DNA from: Trebouxia sp. TZW2008
Taxonomy: Eukaryota; Chlorophyta; Trebouxiophyceae; Trebouxiales; Trebouxiaceae
Reading direction: 5' to 3'
Length of the DNA: 64,000 nucleotides
Assembly (NCBI GenBank): GCA_002118135.1
Contig: BDIU01000233.1
Location: 1 to 64,000, forward strand
In this document: positions 45,201 to 57,831 of the stretch, piece after piece
Position numbering within the stretch: position 1 is the first letter of the stretch
Layout: every line of letters begins with the position of its first letter
The notes under the pieces: model-generated
What the model saw: the letters and a program-made list of their open reading frames with translations, nothing else
Database searches by the model: none
Told to the model about the DNA's origin: nothing
Position numbers and translations under genes: made by a program

Positions 45201-48200
45201 GGGCTCGCAACTGCCTCAGCAGATCTCTGTGCAGCTGCCGGATGCGATCCTGTAGGCGTTGCATTTCACTGGAATGCATATCACCCATCACATGGCACGC
45301 ACAATCAGCTTGCAACCCTTGCATGTGCCACCAAGCAACTGTACATATTACAGTTTGACAAAAGCAGGGTCAAAATGCACTTGATACACAAGGGCTGGCA
45401 TAAGAGGTGTTTGCAAATGCAAATGCGGCCTGACAATACCTGATTGTGGCCAGCCTTCTCAATCAAGCATGGCACAAACACCATCATCTCGTATTCACTC
45501 AGCTGATACCCCTGCACAACGTTGTACAAGTGAGCATGCACTCTTGACATCTGCTGCAGGCAAGCCATGACAAGCTCTAAGCAAGTTGCTGTGTCAAGCA
45601 GGACAGGATGCTACTACCAAGATACTGAATCAGTAGCAAGCCAAACAGGAGCGTGCTCTGATGCCATAGCGCAATTCTGTCACTCCAAGACTTGAAATTT
45701 GACCAGATGGAAAGAGTGCAGGCTGCCTTGACTTGATAAAAGCTAGGTCAGGCATTGTTGTCAATCAGCGTCGTGGGACAGAACTGCAGCCTTGCTTTGC
45801 ATGACCGTAAGCTGCACAAACTCGTGCTTTACTCACCATTTGCTGACAGATTTCAAACAGGGCTTTGCACAGGTCCAAGACCTTCAGCAAGCACTGAGTG
45901 TTGGCATCACACAGGCGCAGCACTGCCCATCGCAGCAGCAGATCAAGGCAGGAGACAGCTGCCTCTGCAATGTCTGGCAGCTGCATCAGCAGCAGATCAG
46001 CGGCTTCAATGTGGCGCTTGAAGTCAGCACTGAACAGCAGCTTCCTGCGTGGCAGCAATCATCTCGACTGAGCCCATTGCAACAGCAGAGCAGATTCAGG
46101 GCAGCACATGCTTTGCTTACACCATAGCATCGCATGAAACACATTACAGATTGCCACTGGACAACCTTGCATGTCGACCTGATTAATGATAACATTCCTT
46201 GGTGTAATGAACTTTTGATTGTGAAATCAGGACTAGCAGAGCTCAAAGGGCTTTCATCAATCGTTCTTGTGATGCTGTGACATGCTGTGACTCACTTCAG
46301 GTGATCAGAAGACAAGGGCGCCAGGTCAGCCTCCAGACCATCAGCCTCATCATCCCTAATGCTCTCAAACCGGCCACCCTTCAGGGTGTGACGGGCCTGC
46401 ATTGCATACACAAACACTTTTGAAAGAGCGTTTTGAGCTTGGCAAGGAAAGTGGACATGTGCTCACGATGACTTTTTGCAGGAATCGCTATTGGCTGCAG
46501 CACCGCTGTGGGAGAAGCATCAAATTTTCATTGATCAAGCTGCAAAGTGCCCATGCAGCTTGAGTCATGGCAAACAAATGTTGACTTGTTTGCAGCATAT
46601 TGACTCAGTCAGGCTCATTCTGTTGCCTTCGAGAGCGATGTGGTATTTCGTAGCTGCAGGTGTTGTTGCCCTCGTTTCTGTTCTTCCACAAACACGAGAT
46701 CAGGTCAAAGATGTGCCGTGGATGCCGATCGCTCTTATAGTAGGGCTCGGCGTTCTCAGTGACAGCCTCAACGAGAGTATCAGAGGCGCTGGAAGTCACA
46801 GTATGGCTCGTGCTGCAGAAAGGTACGACATTGAGGTGTTGCCTGCTCCAACAAAAAAGCCACCACATCTATAGGATCGCACCGGTGATCAGGTCGTCAG
46901 ACACAACTGCTTGTCAAGCAGAAGCGACCAGTCAACCTCCGTACTGCCTTGCAGCAGAAGTTCACAGACGAGGACTCATGATTAGTTCGTCTGCGTGTTC
47001 AGCAAGCCGTGGTCAAGGTGTACTAGCAGCAGGCAGAACAGCCCTGTGTGAAGCCAATACCTTTCTGGCTCTTTCATCCTTCCTGTTGCTGATCTGAAGG
47101 CACACACCTTCACTAGCTGCCAGAGCTGCACCAGCCAAGGCAGCTGAGCCTGTGCCAGGGCGAATTGTAGCAGCAGTCCTTACGTTCTTGGCTGTGCCTG
47201 GCCTTGATGAAGTGCCCCTGCTTGTGAGGCCTGACTGTGCTTTGGGGTCAGGCTTACCTGCAGTGCAGATGCTATTGTTCTGATGTTGCTTGAAGCATGC
47301 AGCATGTTGGAAGTCACGTCACTCTTGATCAGTGCATTTGTGTCGCTTCAGCATGGGTACAGATTGGGTTGCTCAAAGATAGTTGCTGGGTAACTATATG
47401 TACCTAGGCCTTTGAGCCTAACGAAAAAATGCGTTTTGAATGGATGAGTGAACAAAAGAATGAAAGCAGCACTTTTGCCAGGCATTGCTTGATGATCATG
47501 CCATTTCACATCGACACATGCAAGTCGTGGCTTCTGCTCCGTGAGAATGAATTGCAGAAGTTCCCAGGCAGCTTTTATAAACGGATTCATCAGGACACAA
47601 TGCGCACACCTGACACAGGCCGCGCAGGGGCAGCAGCAAAGTTGTTGCCACCAGCTGGCAATGTATGTCCAGCTTTCTGTGCTGCTTCCAGAGCAGCCTT
47701 CTTGACGCCCGGATCCATGGTGTTTGCAGCTGATGCCACAGAGTCAGGTCCATACCCCTATAGCATGCATGTTGGGCAAGCATAAGCTGTGCTAGTCAGA
47801 TATATCATGCAGCGTTTGTAACAAAAGCTGGTTCATGCAGAAAGGTGTGACAGCTCTGCCAACAGTTCCTGAAGCGCCACACTCTCAACAGCAGGAGAAG
47901 TTAGGTCTATAGACTAGACTTGACTGCTCAGCTGGGGCATGTTATCAAGCAGCTGATGTATTTGAGGCAAGTTTGGAAGTGATGTCATTTCATCAGACAT
48001 GCATGCTGCACATGCAAGTGCAATCTAATTGTCTCCCACGTTGTACACAAGGCTTGAGGAGTCAGGAATCCATATGCTCCTTTTTGCCCGTGTACTTGTC
48101 TTCAGGCCTGGATTCAAGCACTAGCAAGCATAAATACAAGTTCTTGAAAGGGTCTCACCTCCAACATCAATGACATTAGCGTTGCACCAGCCTCTCTGAC

Positions 48201-51200
48201 ATCAGCTGCTTTGTCATTGATGCCGGTAGCAGCGGCTCTCAGTACAGCTGACAAGCCTTTGCTGGCACGTCCATTTTCCAGGATGCTCGCCATCCATTTG
48301 AGACCTGTCAGCTTGCCATCTGAGCTGGCTTTAGGGGCAGCAATTGCATCAGCCACTGAGGGTAGCACTTTTTCAATAGGCACAGCAGCCACCCATCCAT
48401 CCAGCATACCGACCATTGCACTACGGACCTGCAGCAACACAACGCTTGCACAATGAACGCTCAAATTACACAACACATGTTGCAATGGCATTGCTAGAGC
48501 CTGTAGGCTGTGCAGACTGTGTGATTCTGTGGCTTCAGGCAATGAAAAGCACTTAGCATTTGAGTGTGGGGCATTGGCTGGGGTGCGAGCCAGGTATGCT
48601 AATTTGTTTGAGGGCTGTGGTCATGACATGGGTGCTTTCTTGGCGCAACATGATTGTTTGGGGTCGTTTCACTGCCTGAACCTCATGGACATATAGTCAT
48701 TGCCGCTGTGTGGCACATGCGGTCAGCTTTGTTGGCTGGTTAATGCGCGTAAAATTGCTCTCTCTCTCTCTCTCTCCCTCTAGCTGTGATGGATGCTGTG
48801 TCCATGTCATAACGGCACTGCTGTGTCGGGGCCATCGATGTGAATGCAGCTGTTGTTGCGGCGATATGCGTTCAGAGTGCAACTAATTGGTCGCCGTCTT
48901 ACCTGACTTTTGTTGTCAGACAAGGTGGCCATACAGGCAGAAAGCAGTGGTCTGCCCACACCTTCAAAAGCAGGTCCCATGGCCTTGGCCAGCTCACCAA
49001 GGAGCAGCAATGACTTGGCAGTCAGATTCCTGTTTGTGTCTGCCATACGCCCCTGCAGTGAATGGCAGATTAGCATACTGCGTGCCAGTGCGCGTGCACA
49101 GTTGGCAATAAGCGCTGATCACTAAGACAATGTCGTGTTTTGACTGGACAAAGTCATGTATATGCTCTGCTTTGCAACCTTAGACAGGTTGCTGGTGACA
49201 AGAAGTTGCAGGAGCCAAAACCACAGCAGACCACATTGATGTGATGCCTTACATGGCTATTACTACAGCTCATTTGAGTAGTCTAAACTAGAAGCACCTT
49301 GAGGGCAGATACCAGGTTCTTGACACTTTGGGGATTCCCTGCTGCCAGGACCTTGACACAATGTCTGCAAAATCATGTGCAGCTGTCATGTCAGCCCATT
49401 TCAACAACTGAAAAGAGACGCACCTTGAGGGCAGACATCAAGTCCCCGACAGTTGGCTGTATCCTACTGCCAGCACCCTTGATGATGTTTTCAACCTCCT
49501 CCAAAGCAGCATTGCGCTCCTTCCAGTTTGCACTGCCAATGCTGGCTATCAGCTTGGATGTGATCTGGCCGGAAATGTCTGTTCTGGGCAGTAGTGCATC
49601 TGGGTCAAAGGCTGCCTCAGGCTCATTACCCTCATCTGCGGGCCCAGTGAAGCCTTTGGCAGGCCTGCCAGCTTGTCCTGCCTTGCGCACCTTGCGGCTG
49701 GGGATCACCTGCATGAAAGATAGCATCAAGCTCATTACCAATTTGCCACCGCTGTGACTTTACCTAAAACAGCACGTGGGTGGGACGATCTCCGTTTAGT
49801 GTAAAGATGGTCACAGAAGCAGAAGAAACATTGTACATGCTTGGACTCATCAATCATGCTGGTTGCATTTGCCGTATAAGGGCAGACATGAACATCAGCA
49901 GCATTATGAGCTGATGTATAAGCATATACTTAGATCATCATCATCAGGAAAGTCTGGTGTGCAAGCAGTCAGACAAGAACCAGCAGAGAGAAAGCCGCCA
50001 AGTGTACGTGTTCTTGTGGATTTCGCTTGAAAGCATCCTCCAGCGCTGTCATCAATGCTGGCTTCACATCCGAGCGCAGCATGTCTGCCAAGCCTGGGCC
50101 AAGCTGCTTGTGAGCCACGCTGAGCAGGTTGATGGCAGCATTTCTGATAGTGGCATTTGTTGAGGCCAGACCAACTTTCATGTTGTTGATCAGAGCCTTT
50201 ACGTCAAGTGTGCCCAAACCAAACTCATCAACTGCTGTGGCCATCCAACTTATTGACTCACTCAAGACCTGCAGACAAACACAGAGTCCCTGCCATACTG
50301 CAATCCTACAGGCTGAGGTCGGGGGACACAGATGTTTGCCGGTATCTCACTTTGTCATAATGCTGGGCTGCCGCAATAGACAGAGCTTCTTGTTATTGCG
50401 CGACACAGCGTAGGGGTTTTCTTTTTCCTTTAATTTTTTGTTTTGTGCCAGCATGAAGGATTTTTTCTTTTTTCTTTGATTTTTTGTTTTGTGACAGCAT
50501 GAAGGCGTTGAATGCAGCATGTGCTGCTATATGTTGCTGAGGACGGTGCAGTAAAATGTCAACAACGAATGAGATGCCATCAGCGGCACACCTTTGGGTT
50601 CTTCTGAGCAGCAGCACGCTTGTGCAACTGAGTGAAAACAAACTGTGGCCCAAGAGCTTCTGACATGGCTGTGAGGGCCTCCCCTGCTGGACCCTTGAGC
50701 TTGATGTCAGACATTTTGTCAACAAGACCGGTCATGGCTGTGAATGCATCCTTCTTACTGAGCTTGGAGGATTCTGCTGCGAGCAGCGCTATTGTTTCAA
50801 ACACCTTGCCCATGACCTGCACACCATGTTATGACTGCCTTTGTTCTGCTTGACCACAGAAAGTCGCTGGTATGACGCTGGTAGCGCGTAGCGACCCACA
50901 ATGCTATGTGTCATTGTGTTACATGTAAGACACATTGCTGTTACAAGGCAACTTAACAACAGCTGACAAAGCTGTGACGGTAATAACGAGGGGCAGCAAT
51001 TTTGCAATGAATGCATCATGCTGCACATGACGCAGGAACTCGTAGAGCAATGGTATGCTTGCAGCTCTTGCAAGGGGGCTGCTCAACAGTGCAGCTGCCA
51101 AAATAATTTGCTCAATCACCTGAAAGTTCTTCTCAGTCCAGCCAGGCACGAAGGACATGCCCTGAATGAGAATGGAGTTGGTCCCTTCGAAGTTCTCCTT

Positions 51201-54200
51201 CTGGTCCCTCACTTGCTGCTGCAGGGCCTCCATGCTCGTCAAGCGCTCTTTCCAGTTGCTGCTTTGAAGGCCATGCAAGACGCCTGCCGCATGCATCAGC
51301 ACAGTCATCATCAAAGTCAAATTGTGTTCCGTGAAGATCTGAATACTTTGCCCAGGAGCAAGTGCCCATCCCGGACAAGTTCCTGACGTTGCAATCACTG
51401 CATTACTTTCACAACTGGCATTGTCTTTTTGTTGAATCCCAGGGACATTCAGGAAGGTATGGATTGTGACTAGTTTTTTGACTTGCTGGAGCTGCAGAGA
51501 GCAGACACACAGAGCAAAGGTACACAGCACATGGTACAGGCTGGCTAACAGATAGCACCAAGCAGACCTACAGCATGAATTTGCTCACGATGTGGGGCGG
51601 CTGGAGCAGATTGTACCTTCGCCAAACAGCTCCAGCATCTTCTCTTCTGCTTCAGCTTTGGACAGTGTGCCAGCTGCCAGTCCAGCATCATCATCATCAG
51701 CTGGACCTGAGCTGATGTTTGCGGAGCTGCTACTGCCTTTGGCCTTTGCAGCTGCAGGAGGTCGCTTTGCGATGGGGGCCTTTGTTGCTGCAGCTGGTGG
51801 CTTGCTTGCCTGTAAATTTGTATTTCTGACGCCAAGTGCTTTTGGTCCAGCATCAGCTGCAGCCTACAGGCTTACAATGTAATGCTTGACAGTTGCAAGG
51901 ACGACGCATGCTGCAGATATGAAATCCTACCAACATTTCCAATAACCAATGCAATAACTTCAGATTGCGATAACAAGCTGCTCTGCATGCTCTGAATTCA
52001 CAGCATGCCACACAGTACATGCAACTCAATGCAGTGGGCTCTGAATGCACAGTCGTCTGTAGCTTTTGGAATTTGCGTGTATCGTTGCATGACACAATGC
52101 AATCCTGCACTCGCGACCCCTCCATGCTGTTGAAGCATAGGCTAGTGTGTCAGAAGGCTCACCCCAGCACTTGTCGGCCGACTCCTTGAGCCAGGTGAAG
52201 TAGCAGGCGATTTTGTCCTGGGAGATTGCATGGCTGAGGCAGGACCCCTGCTTGGGGGTCCCCCTGAGGTGGCCTGCTGAACCATGTCTTCCAGCTTCTT
52301 CTTCCTGCTTTCATCCAGCTTGTCTGTGACCTTTGCGAGAACTGATATGCTGCCAGCTTTCAGACCAAAAGCCACCAGAACTGCAAGCGCTGCCTCTCTG
52401 ATGTCTGGCGCTGCTTCATTTGCTGACTTGGCTGCTGCCGGAAGCACTGTGGCATGCACCTTGACAGCATTGGGCTTGGATGCTGACTGCACAAAGCCCT
52501 CAATGAGCTTGAGGGTGTCCACCTTGACCTTGGGATTCTTGTGTTCCAGGGCAGCAACGAGGTCATCTTGAATGTCTGCCATGCTGAAGCAGTACCTACA
52601 TTTGTGGAGCCAGCATAGAGTTACAAAGAGCAATACATTGGATCAGCGTGCAAGCAAATCAACAAGCACCAGATGCTAAGACAGTGACTTTGTTAGTCTG
52701 GAAGGCTGGCACACAATTGCAGTGATATCAAATGAATGCAATATTGTCAATGCTGGGCGTAGATTTGTGCAGCATGAACATGGGGGAACAACAAACACGC
52801 ATATTGTGCTATCTGGAAGCAGAAGTGATGCAAGTGACTTACACGTGCATGAAAGACAGGGCTTCAGTGACATTGTTGACACATATTGTGTTCTTGTCCT
52901 TGAACTTGTCCAGCAGTACGGGCACAAACACCCTGGCGCTTGAGGTGTACTCCTTACGCAAACCCTTGGCAAGCATGCCAGTGCAAGCGACAGCTTCTGA
53001 CACCACACCAATGTGGCTGTCTTTGCTGATGATTTTTTTCAACTCCCTGCATGTGCAGCATAATTGCCAGCAGCAGCAAACCTGGTACAAGGTATTACAC
53101 TTCCAAGCACAGGTGCTAGGTCTGTCTGGGTCAAGTCCTTTCTCGACAAGCAGCAAACAAAGGCAACATAATATGCTCAACAAATGAGGTGAAGGCTTTC
53201 AGGAAGAGCGTGCAGAGTGCAAAGCACTTCACAAGCACGTCAAATACACCAGCAGGGTGCATGGAGGCAATGTAGTATTCCAGCTGCATAATTACCTGTT
53301 GACATCGCCATAGTCGCCAGCCGCTAATTTGGGTGCAGATGCCAACATCCTGAGCTTTGCAAGGGCATCTCGCCTTTCTGACCATTTCTTTGCTGCCAGC
53401 ATCTCCCAAAATTCTTTGCCGAGCTCATTCAAGATGTTTGCTGGCTCAGAAAATTCATATGCGTCCATGCCCTGCAAAAAGATATAGAAGCTGAGCTTGC
53501 CAGCCGCATTCGTCATGCATGCATCTGCTGCATTGCCGATATGACATGATGAAGCCTTGAACTGCCTCCAGCAGCCAGCAGCAATCTTCAGCAAGTCAAG
53601 CCGTCAACGGCGTCAAGCTTGAAGTGTGATTTCATTGAGCTCAAGCTAGCACATCTTACCCAGTTCACATGTGACTTGAAGCTTGAGGTGTAAATTGATT
53701 GAGGTAGCATATGAGGAAAAGCTGAAAGCGTGGTTCCCTCATTGAGCTCAAGGTGGCATGATGTAAGCTTCTATGTCGCACCTGATCCTCCTCAGGAGCA
53801 GCAGCCGTGCCTGAAGCTGCAGCAGCTATCACAGTGGGTGCACTTGATGGACCTGCAAGAACTTGCTTGGCTTGCTCTTTTCTGGTAAAGCGCTCTGGCC
53901 GTTTTCTTGTAGGCGGAACTTCCTCAAGAAGCTTCTCAACATCCTTGCGCATGGTCTCTGGCATCTTGTCTAGGAGTGTGTCTTGCACTAGCTTGGGGCC
54001 CGTCCAGCAGCACAGCTCAGCCTGAATAGACAGTGAGAAAAGCGTCAGACAATGTCCTATACTTGTTCGCTGCCAACAGACCATAGCTGCTTAGAACTTT
54101 ACCGTCAATTTCTTGGCTCCATCTCGTACAGGCTCCTGTTTTGCCTCAAACAATTTGGGAAGGGCTTTCAGGAGTGGCTGGGGAGACACGACTTTGACGC

Positions 54201-55009
54201 CAAACAGACTGCACGAGCAACGGTGCAAGCTCTGAAATTGTGGCTTGAATTGGATCAGAAAGGTTAACAAGGATAGTGAAAGCTACCTGAGGGCACTGGT
54301 CACAACATCAATGGCAGCAACTACAACTTTTGGAACCTTGTCAGCAAAAGCTTTGAGCACAGCTTCCTGCAAAGCCATATAAACTGTTAGCTCAATGCAG
54401 ATGTGGAGCCCTTATTTGGCAATTCCGGCTTCTCCCTTATATCACTCAGCTTACCACAACGGTGTCAGCCTGCTCAAGTTCACAAAGAGCAAGATACACA
54501 TCCTTTGCCTTTTGCACAGTTCCAGGCCTCTGCTTGAGCACCTTGGATGCAAGACTGGCAGAGACAGGACCAGCAATCCTACAGACAGGCCAGCTCACGT
54601 GTGCGAATGAGACAACAGGCATGACATCGAGACAAACAATGCACATGACAGCCAAACCTTGCAGCATGGCTTTCGTTGCCTTTCTGCAGAAATGACTGCA
54701 GGGCCTCCAGGCACTTGTCAAGTGCAGCAGCATTGGTGTCAGCTACGCCTTTCACAAATAGAGGACCTGAAAGCCATTCACACGAACTTGCATAGTCTGT
54801 TGCAAACCAAAGGCGTCTCAGGAAGCAATGCAGAAGCTTTACGTACCATACTGAGAGAGTACGGGGTCTTCGTCACTGAAGACTTTCTGGCAATAGCTAT
54901 TTATGTCGTCGTACGCTTCACAGCGGACTTTCCAATTCTTATGCGCAACGCGATCGGCAAAGGACAACTGTTTGGCATCCGAAAGGACTTTGACCTCGTC
55001 ATCCGCCAT
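39294..55009 (-). CDS. MOR1: MOR1/XMAP215-family microtubule polymerase (TOG protein)
   Basis: This protein adds tubulin at microtubule plus ends and organises spindle and cortical arrays. ATG at 55009 (MADDEVKVL; the upstream in-frame TTG is ignored); exon 1 is 55009-54847, exon 2 54766-54658. TOG1, from KQLSFADRVAHKNWKVRCEA, spans to about 53800; TOG2 about 53470-52290 (EMLAAKKWSERRDALAKL); TOG3 about 51390-49970 (LQSSNWKERLTSMEAL); TOG4 about 49710-48160 (IGSANWKERNAALEEV); TOG5 about 46400-44640, with ASKNNRTRVEAAEAIGEIM and IWSKLGRLSDQQQSLIEERF. The plant-type C-terminal region covers about 43700-39294: CKYALNTLMQTFQ, KFSDLVVKCLIKLTKALQ, EIRRRGAEDDKPLRMVKTIL and finally DALRERMNKISAAAA and MEALQQRMSLLRRKQEPQ. 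Ser/Pro/Gln linkers are low complexity. The gene has about 30 introns; the exact exon set was not fully traced. It contains several ghost duplications and one possible nested gene. Confidence 0.92.
41265..41425. repeat. Imperfect tandem duplication in a MOR1 intron (about 90 bp)
   Basis: GGTTCCCAAGGGGATTGTCCTTGTATTGA (about 41293-41321) recurs as GGTCGCCAAGTGCACTGTCCTTGCATTGA (about 41370-41398). CTTGGACTG/GACTGCT blocks also match. It lies on the donor side of the exon encoding the DDKPLRMVK block. Confidence 0.6.
43740..44010. repeat. Tandem duplication in a MOR1 intron (about 150-bp period)
   Basis: AAAGGGCTTG, GCTGTGACCA.A.TCCTCTGCTA.TG.TA, CAGT.AA.TGTCA and TGCCTTGCCGGCAGTG (TTGTTGGCAGTG in the second copy) occur in order at about 43745-43850 and 43896-44005. 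Confidence 0.75.
44455..44605. repeat. Tandem duplication in a MOR1 intron (about 70-bp period)
   Basis: ATCAATAT.TG.TACTG.CCAAG, GTCTTTCA and CTTGTCACAGCGCCA repeat at about 44476-44535 and 44544-44606. Confidence 0.75.
46638..46874 (+). CDS. Possible nested small membrane protein, antisense in a MOR1 intron
   Basis: A 78-residue frame starts MWYFVAAGVVALVSVL and contains a second hydrophobic span (PIALIVGLGVLS) after a short charged loop (QTRDQVKDVPW). The tail is polar and ends APTKKPPHL. Two membrane segments with a basic C-terminus look like a designed small membrane protein rather than noise, and local base composition is higher in GC than the surrounding intron. It lies between MOR1 exons near 47105-47260 and 46298-46400, on the opposite strand. 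I do not recognise the family. A longer frame begins upstream at a TTG (46476), but that part looks like chance. A donor-like AAAG/GTACGA at about 46822 leaves room for a spliced version. Confidence 0.45.
   Translation: MWYFVAAGVVALVSVLPQTRDQVKDVPWMPIALIVGLGVLSDSLNESIRGAGSHSMARAAERYDIEVLPAPTKKPPHL
48758..48779. repeat. (CT)n microsatellite
   Basis: About ten CT units in a MOR1 intron, downstream of the TOG4 coding blocks. Confidence 0.9.
49290..49510 (-). repeat. Ghost of a MOR1 TOG4 exon end
   Basis: GCACCTTGAGGGCAGA, TCAAGTCC/CCAGGTTC, and CCTGCTGCCAG/CCTACTGCCAG blocks match between about 49297-49355 and 49428-49480. The right copy ends the exon reading PTVGDLMSALK; the left reads SVKNLVSALK and is bypassed when joining to GRMADTNRNL near 49052. 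Confidence 0.7.
50410..50515. repeat. T-rich tandem duplication, about 50 bp
   Basis: TTTTCTTTTT...TTTTTTGTTTTGTGMCAGCATGAAGG occurs twice in direct succession in a MOR1 intron. On the minus strand it is an A-rich tract. Confidence 0.8.
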
Positions 55010-55345
55010 GTGCAGCGGCGACAATCTGTCTGCTCAACAAGATTTTATAAAGCGTCCCTGCAGCGTGTCGATGCGTGTGGGGCGAGCAGTTGTATTTGTG
55101 CGAATCATGCAACGACTTTCCATGCGATTGCGGTCACAGCACAACCTACGTTGGCGGACGCGATCACACTGTCTGCACAACCTGACTTGACCTTCTGCCA
55201 GAACGACTTTTTAAAGTGCTGGAGTAGAAGAAGAACAGAAGTGGAGCCAGTAAGAGGAAGCTGATGCTGCCAGCAGCAAACGCTCTCCTTTTTGGCAAGC
55301 AAAGGTGAGCTGTCTGACGATTCGGCGCTTGATAGTGAGCTTGTC
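55010..55345. promoter_or_regulatory. Divergent promoter region, MOR1 and CPSF6-like gene
   Basis: These 336 bp separate two outward-facing ATGs (55009 minus, 55346 plus). No canonical TATA pair is evident. If the CPSF6-like leader is short, both promoters are here. Confidence 0.4.
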
Positions 55346-57238
55346 ATGGGTAGCAACGACATCACAAGCACCAGCGAAGCAGCACTTGGTAAGGCACTGC
55401 CTTGAGCAAAGTCTGTCAAGGCCATATGTTATGTAGGCTAAACGGGGCTGTGCTGCACAGAAAGCGGCACAAAATCTCCCAGGTTGAAGGAAAGCACAAA
55501 TTTGCCAGCAGAAGCTGACATAGACCTGTATTCTGGTGTGGCCCCATCGGCAGGTCTGTCTGGCGTGGCTGACGAGGATTCACCTGTGTTGGCACCTGTG
55601 AATGCATGTAGATTCTGCAGCGTCTTGCTTGTGTGCTGTCAGCCTGCTTCTTCTAGTGCGCCGCATCGATCGTATTTCTGTATAGCTAAGCTAATCAGGC
55701 TTGCATTTCCTTTGTCACTGTATGCAGTGGTCCTGCAACACATAGCATATGTAAGAAGCCATTGTAACGGAATCGCTGAGATCTTGTGATGTCGCTGTCA
55801 GCTTGTTACTTTGAAGATCGGACATGTGCTGATGCATTTGTTTGCTGTGCGCCAATTAAGCAGCAGACACCAAAGGGTTGCCGAGTACCTTGAAGTAGCT
55901 CTTACCCCTTGTACAGCAAGCTTGCAACTGCTGCACATTTGCGTACAGAAGATCATCTTGCTGGACAAGTTGATGGGACAGTACCAGAGACAAGGCAGCA
56001 TTCTGCTACTGATGACAATGCTGCACAGCCCAGTACAAGTCAGACTGCTGCACAGGCCAGACCAACTTTGGCGGCTCAAAACAGCAGTCATGTAACAGCT
56101 GGAGCAGCTGTATATATAGGCAATTTGCAGTGGTGGACAACTGATGCTGACTTGGAAAGTCTGTGTTCTAAGTACGGTCAAATACTGTCTTTGAAGACGT
56201 TTGAGGACAAGACAACAGGGAAGTCCAAAGGATATGTTCTTGTGCACTTCGTGGCCTCAGATGCAGCCACTGCCTGTCAAGCAGAGCTCAATGGGTAAGC
56301 AATCAGCTTTCACATCTCATTGAACGCCAGCAACACACAGCAAGAAACAGGCAGCAGCACATGAATGCCTGTTTGGTGCTTGTTCAAAGCTGCTAGATTC
56401 AATGTGCAGGCAAGATATTCAAGGCAAAGCTTGTGTGGTCACTGCGACACAAACATCAGCATCTCGAGATGCGTCCACAACATCAGCACCTACTGCAAGC
56501 ACATCAGGCAGGAGCACACCGCCTGTGAGACCAGCTGCTGGCAGAGGGACAATACAGCGGCAGCCGGTATGGTTGCAACACATGCAAATACATATTGCTA
56601 CCTTACTGCACCTGGGTTGAGCTCTTTCACATGTCTGGGCAGCATGACATTGGTTTGACAGCACAACTTTCACGGGCCTTTGTGGCATCATGCATAATGT
56701 GCAGCCCTACAGATAATCTGCGGCCCTGCAGATTATCCTTCACTGCAAGCGAGCTGTACTGTAGAGCAGAACCCAGCAAGATAGACATGCGTTTGTGCAG
56801 GTCAATGGCCGAGCCCCAAACAGACCAGTCTTTCGCCCTGAAGTTTCCCTAGAGCAGCAGCAGTTTCGTAATCCTCCAGCGTCATTTCCCACCATGGGGA
56901 TGGGAAACGGCATGGGCATGGGAGGGCTGGGCATGAACATGGGAATGATGCATCCAATGGGCATCAACCCCATGAACATGCCTGCTATGGCAATGGGTCC
57001 TATGGGCATGCCCATGCCCCTCATGCAAGGTGCTTTATTGTATTGTCACATGCACCTCTGATGCTAGAACACAGTTATTGATCCTTTCTTGGGTTGATCA
57101 GGACTGAGTTCAAAGCTTTATGCTGGGTCTGATGCAGGCATGTTTCAGCCACCCCCGCCGCCACGTGACTCAGACAGACGGCGCCAAAGAGATGACTTTA
57201 GCATGCTTGATGGTGGGTACAAACGGACGAGATATTGA
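55346..57238 (+). CDS. CPSF6/CFIm68-like RNA-binding protein
   Basis: The large subunit of cleavage factor Im binds pre-mRNA upstream of poly(A) sites with CFIm25. ATG at 55346 (MGSNDITSTSEAALG); exon 1 ends at 55388 and joins phase 1 to ESGTKSPRLKE, with a DIDLYSGV motif like the plant N-terminus. The RRM (about 56100-56295) has VYIGNLQWWTTDADLE (RNP2 region) and KSKGYVLVHF (RNP1), the WWTTD signature of this family. Later exons encode GQDIQGKACVV, a Ser/Thr/Pro stretch to about 56566, then a Met/Gly-rich segment (exon from about 56801) and a Pro-run with an Arg/Asp tail (PPPPPRDSDRRRQRDD) ending KRTRY at 57238. The join between about 55620 and 55920 is unresolved (phase mismatch), so a small exon may be missing. 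It acts in the nucleus. Confidence 0.82.
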
Positions 57239-57831
57239 TCAATGAGATAAAGGGGCCCCTTATGACTGTATATGCATGAGTGCCTGCAAAGATGTGAGCG
57301 CACTGCAACAGTGCTTGACTGAAACGCAAGTTCCTGTTATCATCAGCAAGATTTGCAGCAGCATGCGTAGCATCAAATCTGATTCTGTAGTGCAATCCCC
57401 TTCTTTGCTATTCTCTTAGCTGTGATGCTAGAACTTCTGCCCGCATTTGCTTGTCATTCAAACAGAAGGTTTCAGTCAAAGCTATATCAGCATCTCAGCT
57501 GGCATCACCAGGCAACAAGCCATTGCTATGTAAAATATACAACTACTATACTGTGCGACATGATATTGTGTCAAGCATTTCTTCCTTGCATGGTGACATT
57601 GTACACAAGAGATACCATGAATTGGAAATCGTCAAAAGCGCTGGCTCAACCAAGCCAATGTACATACAGCCCGCGCATGTCTAGCAGATGTGAAGTACAC
57701 TACATATATGTGGGGTACATTTTGTACATGTATCTTGGGCCATCTTGCAGGCCCTTGGCTGAAGCTGGCTGTACAGTTTGTCACATGCTAGGTGCACACC
57801 CCTTGCAAGGACAGGGTCATGTCGTATCTGC
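57239..57831. other. Convergent intergenic region, no gene seen
   Basis: This lies between the CPSF6-like stop (plus) and the stop of the small Cys/His protein (minus). AT-rich stretches near 57540-57760 fit 3' flanks. A 77-residue open frame at 57451 lacks any recognisable feature. Confidence 0.45.
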
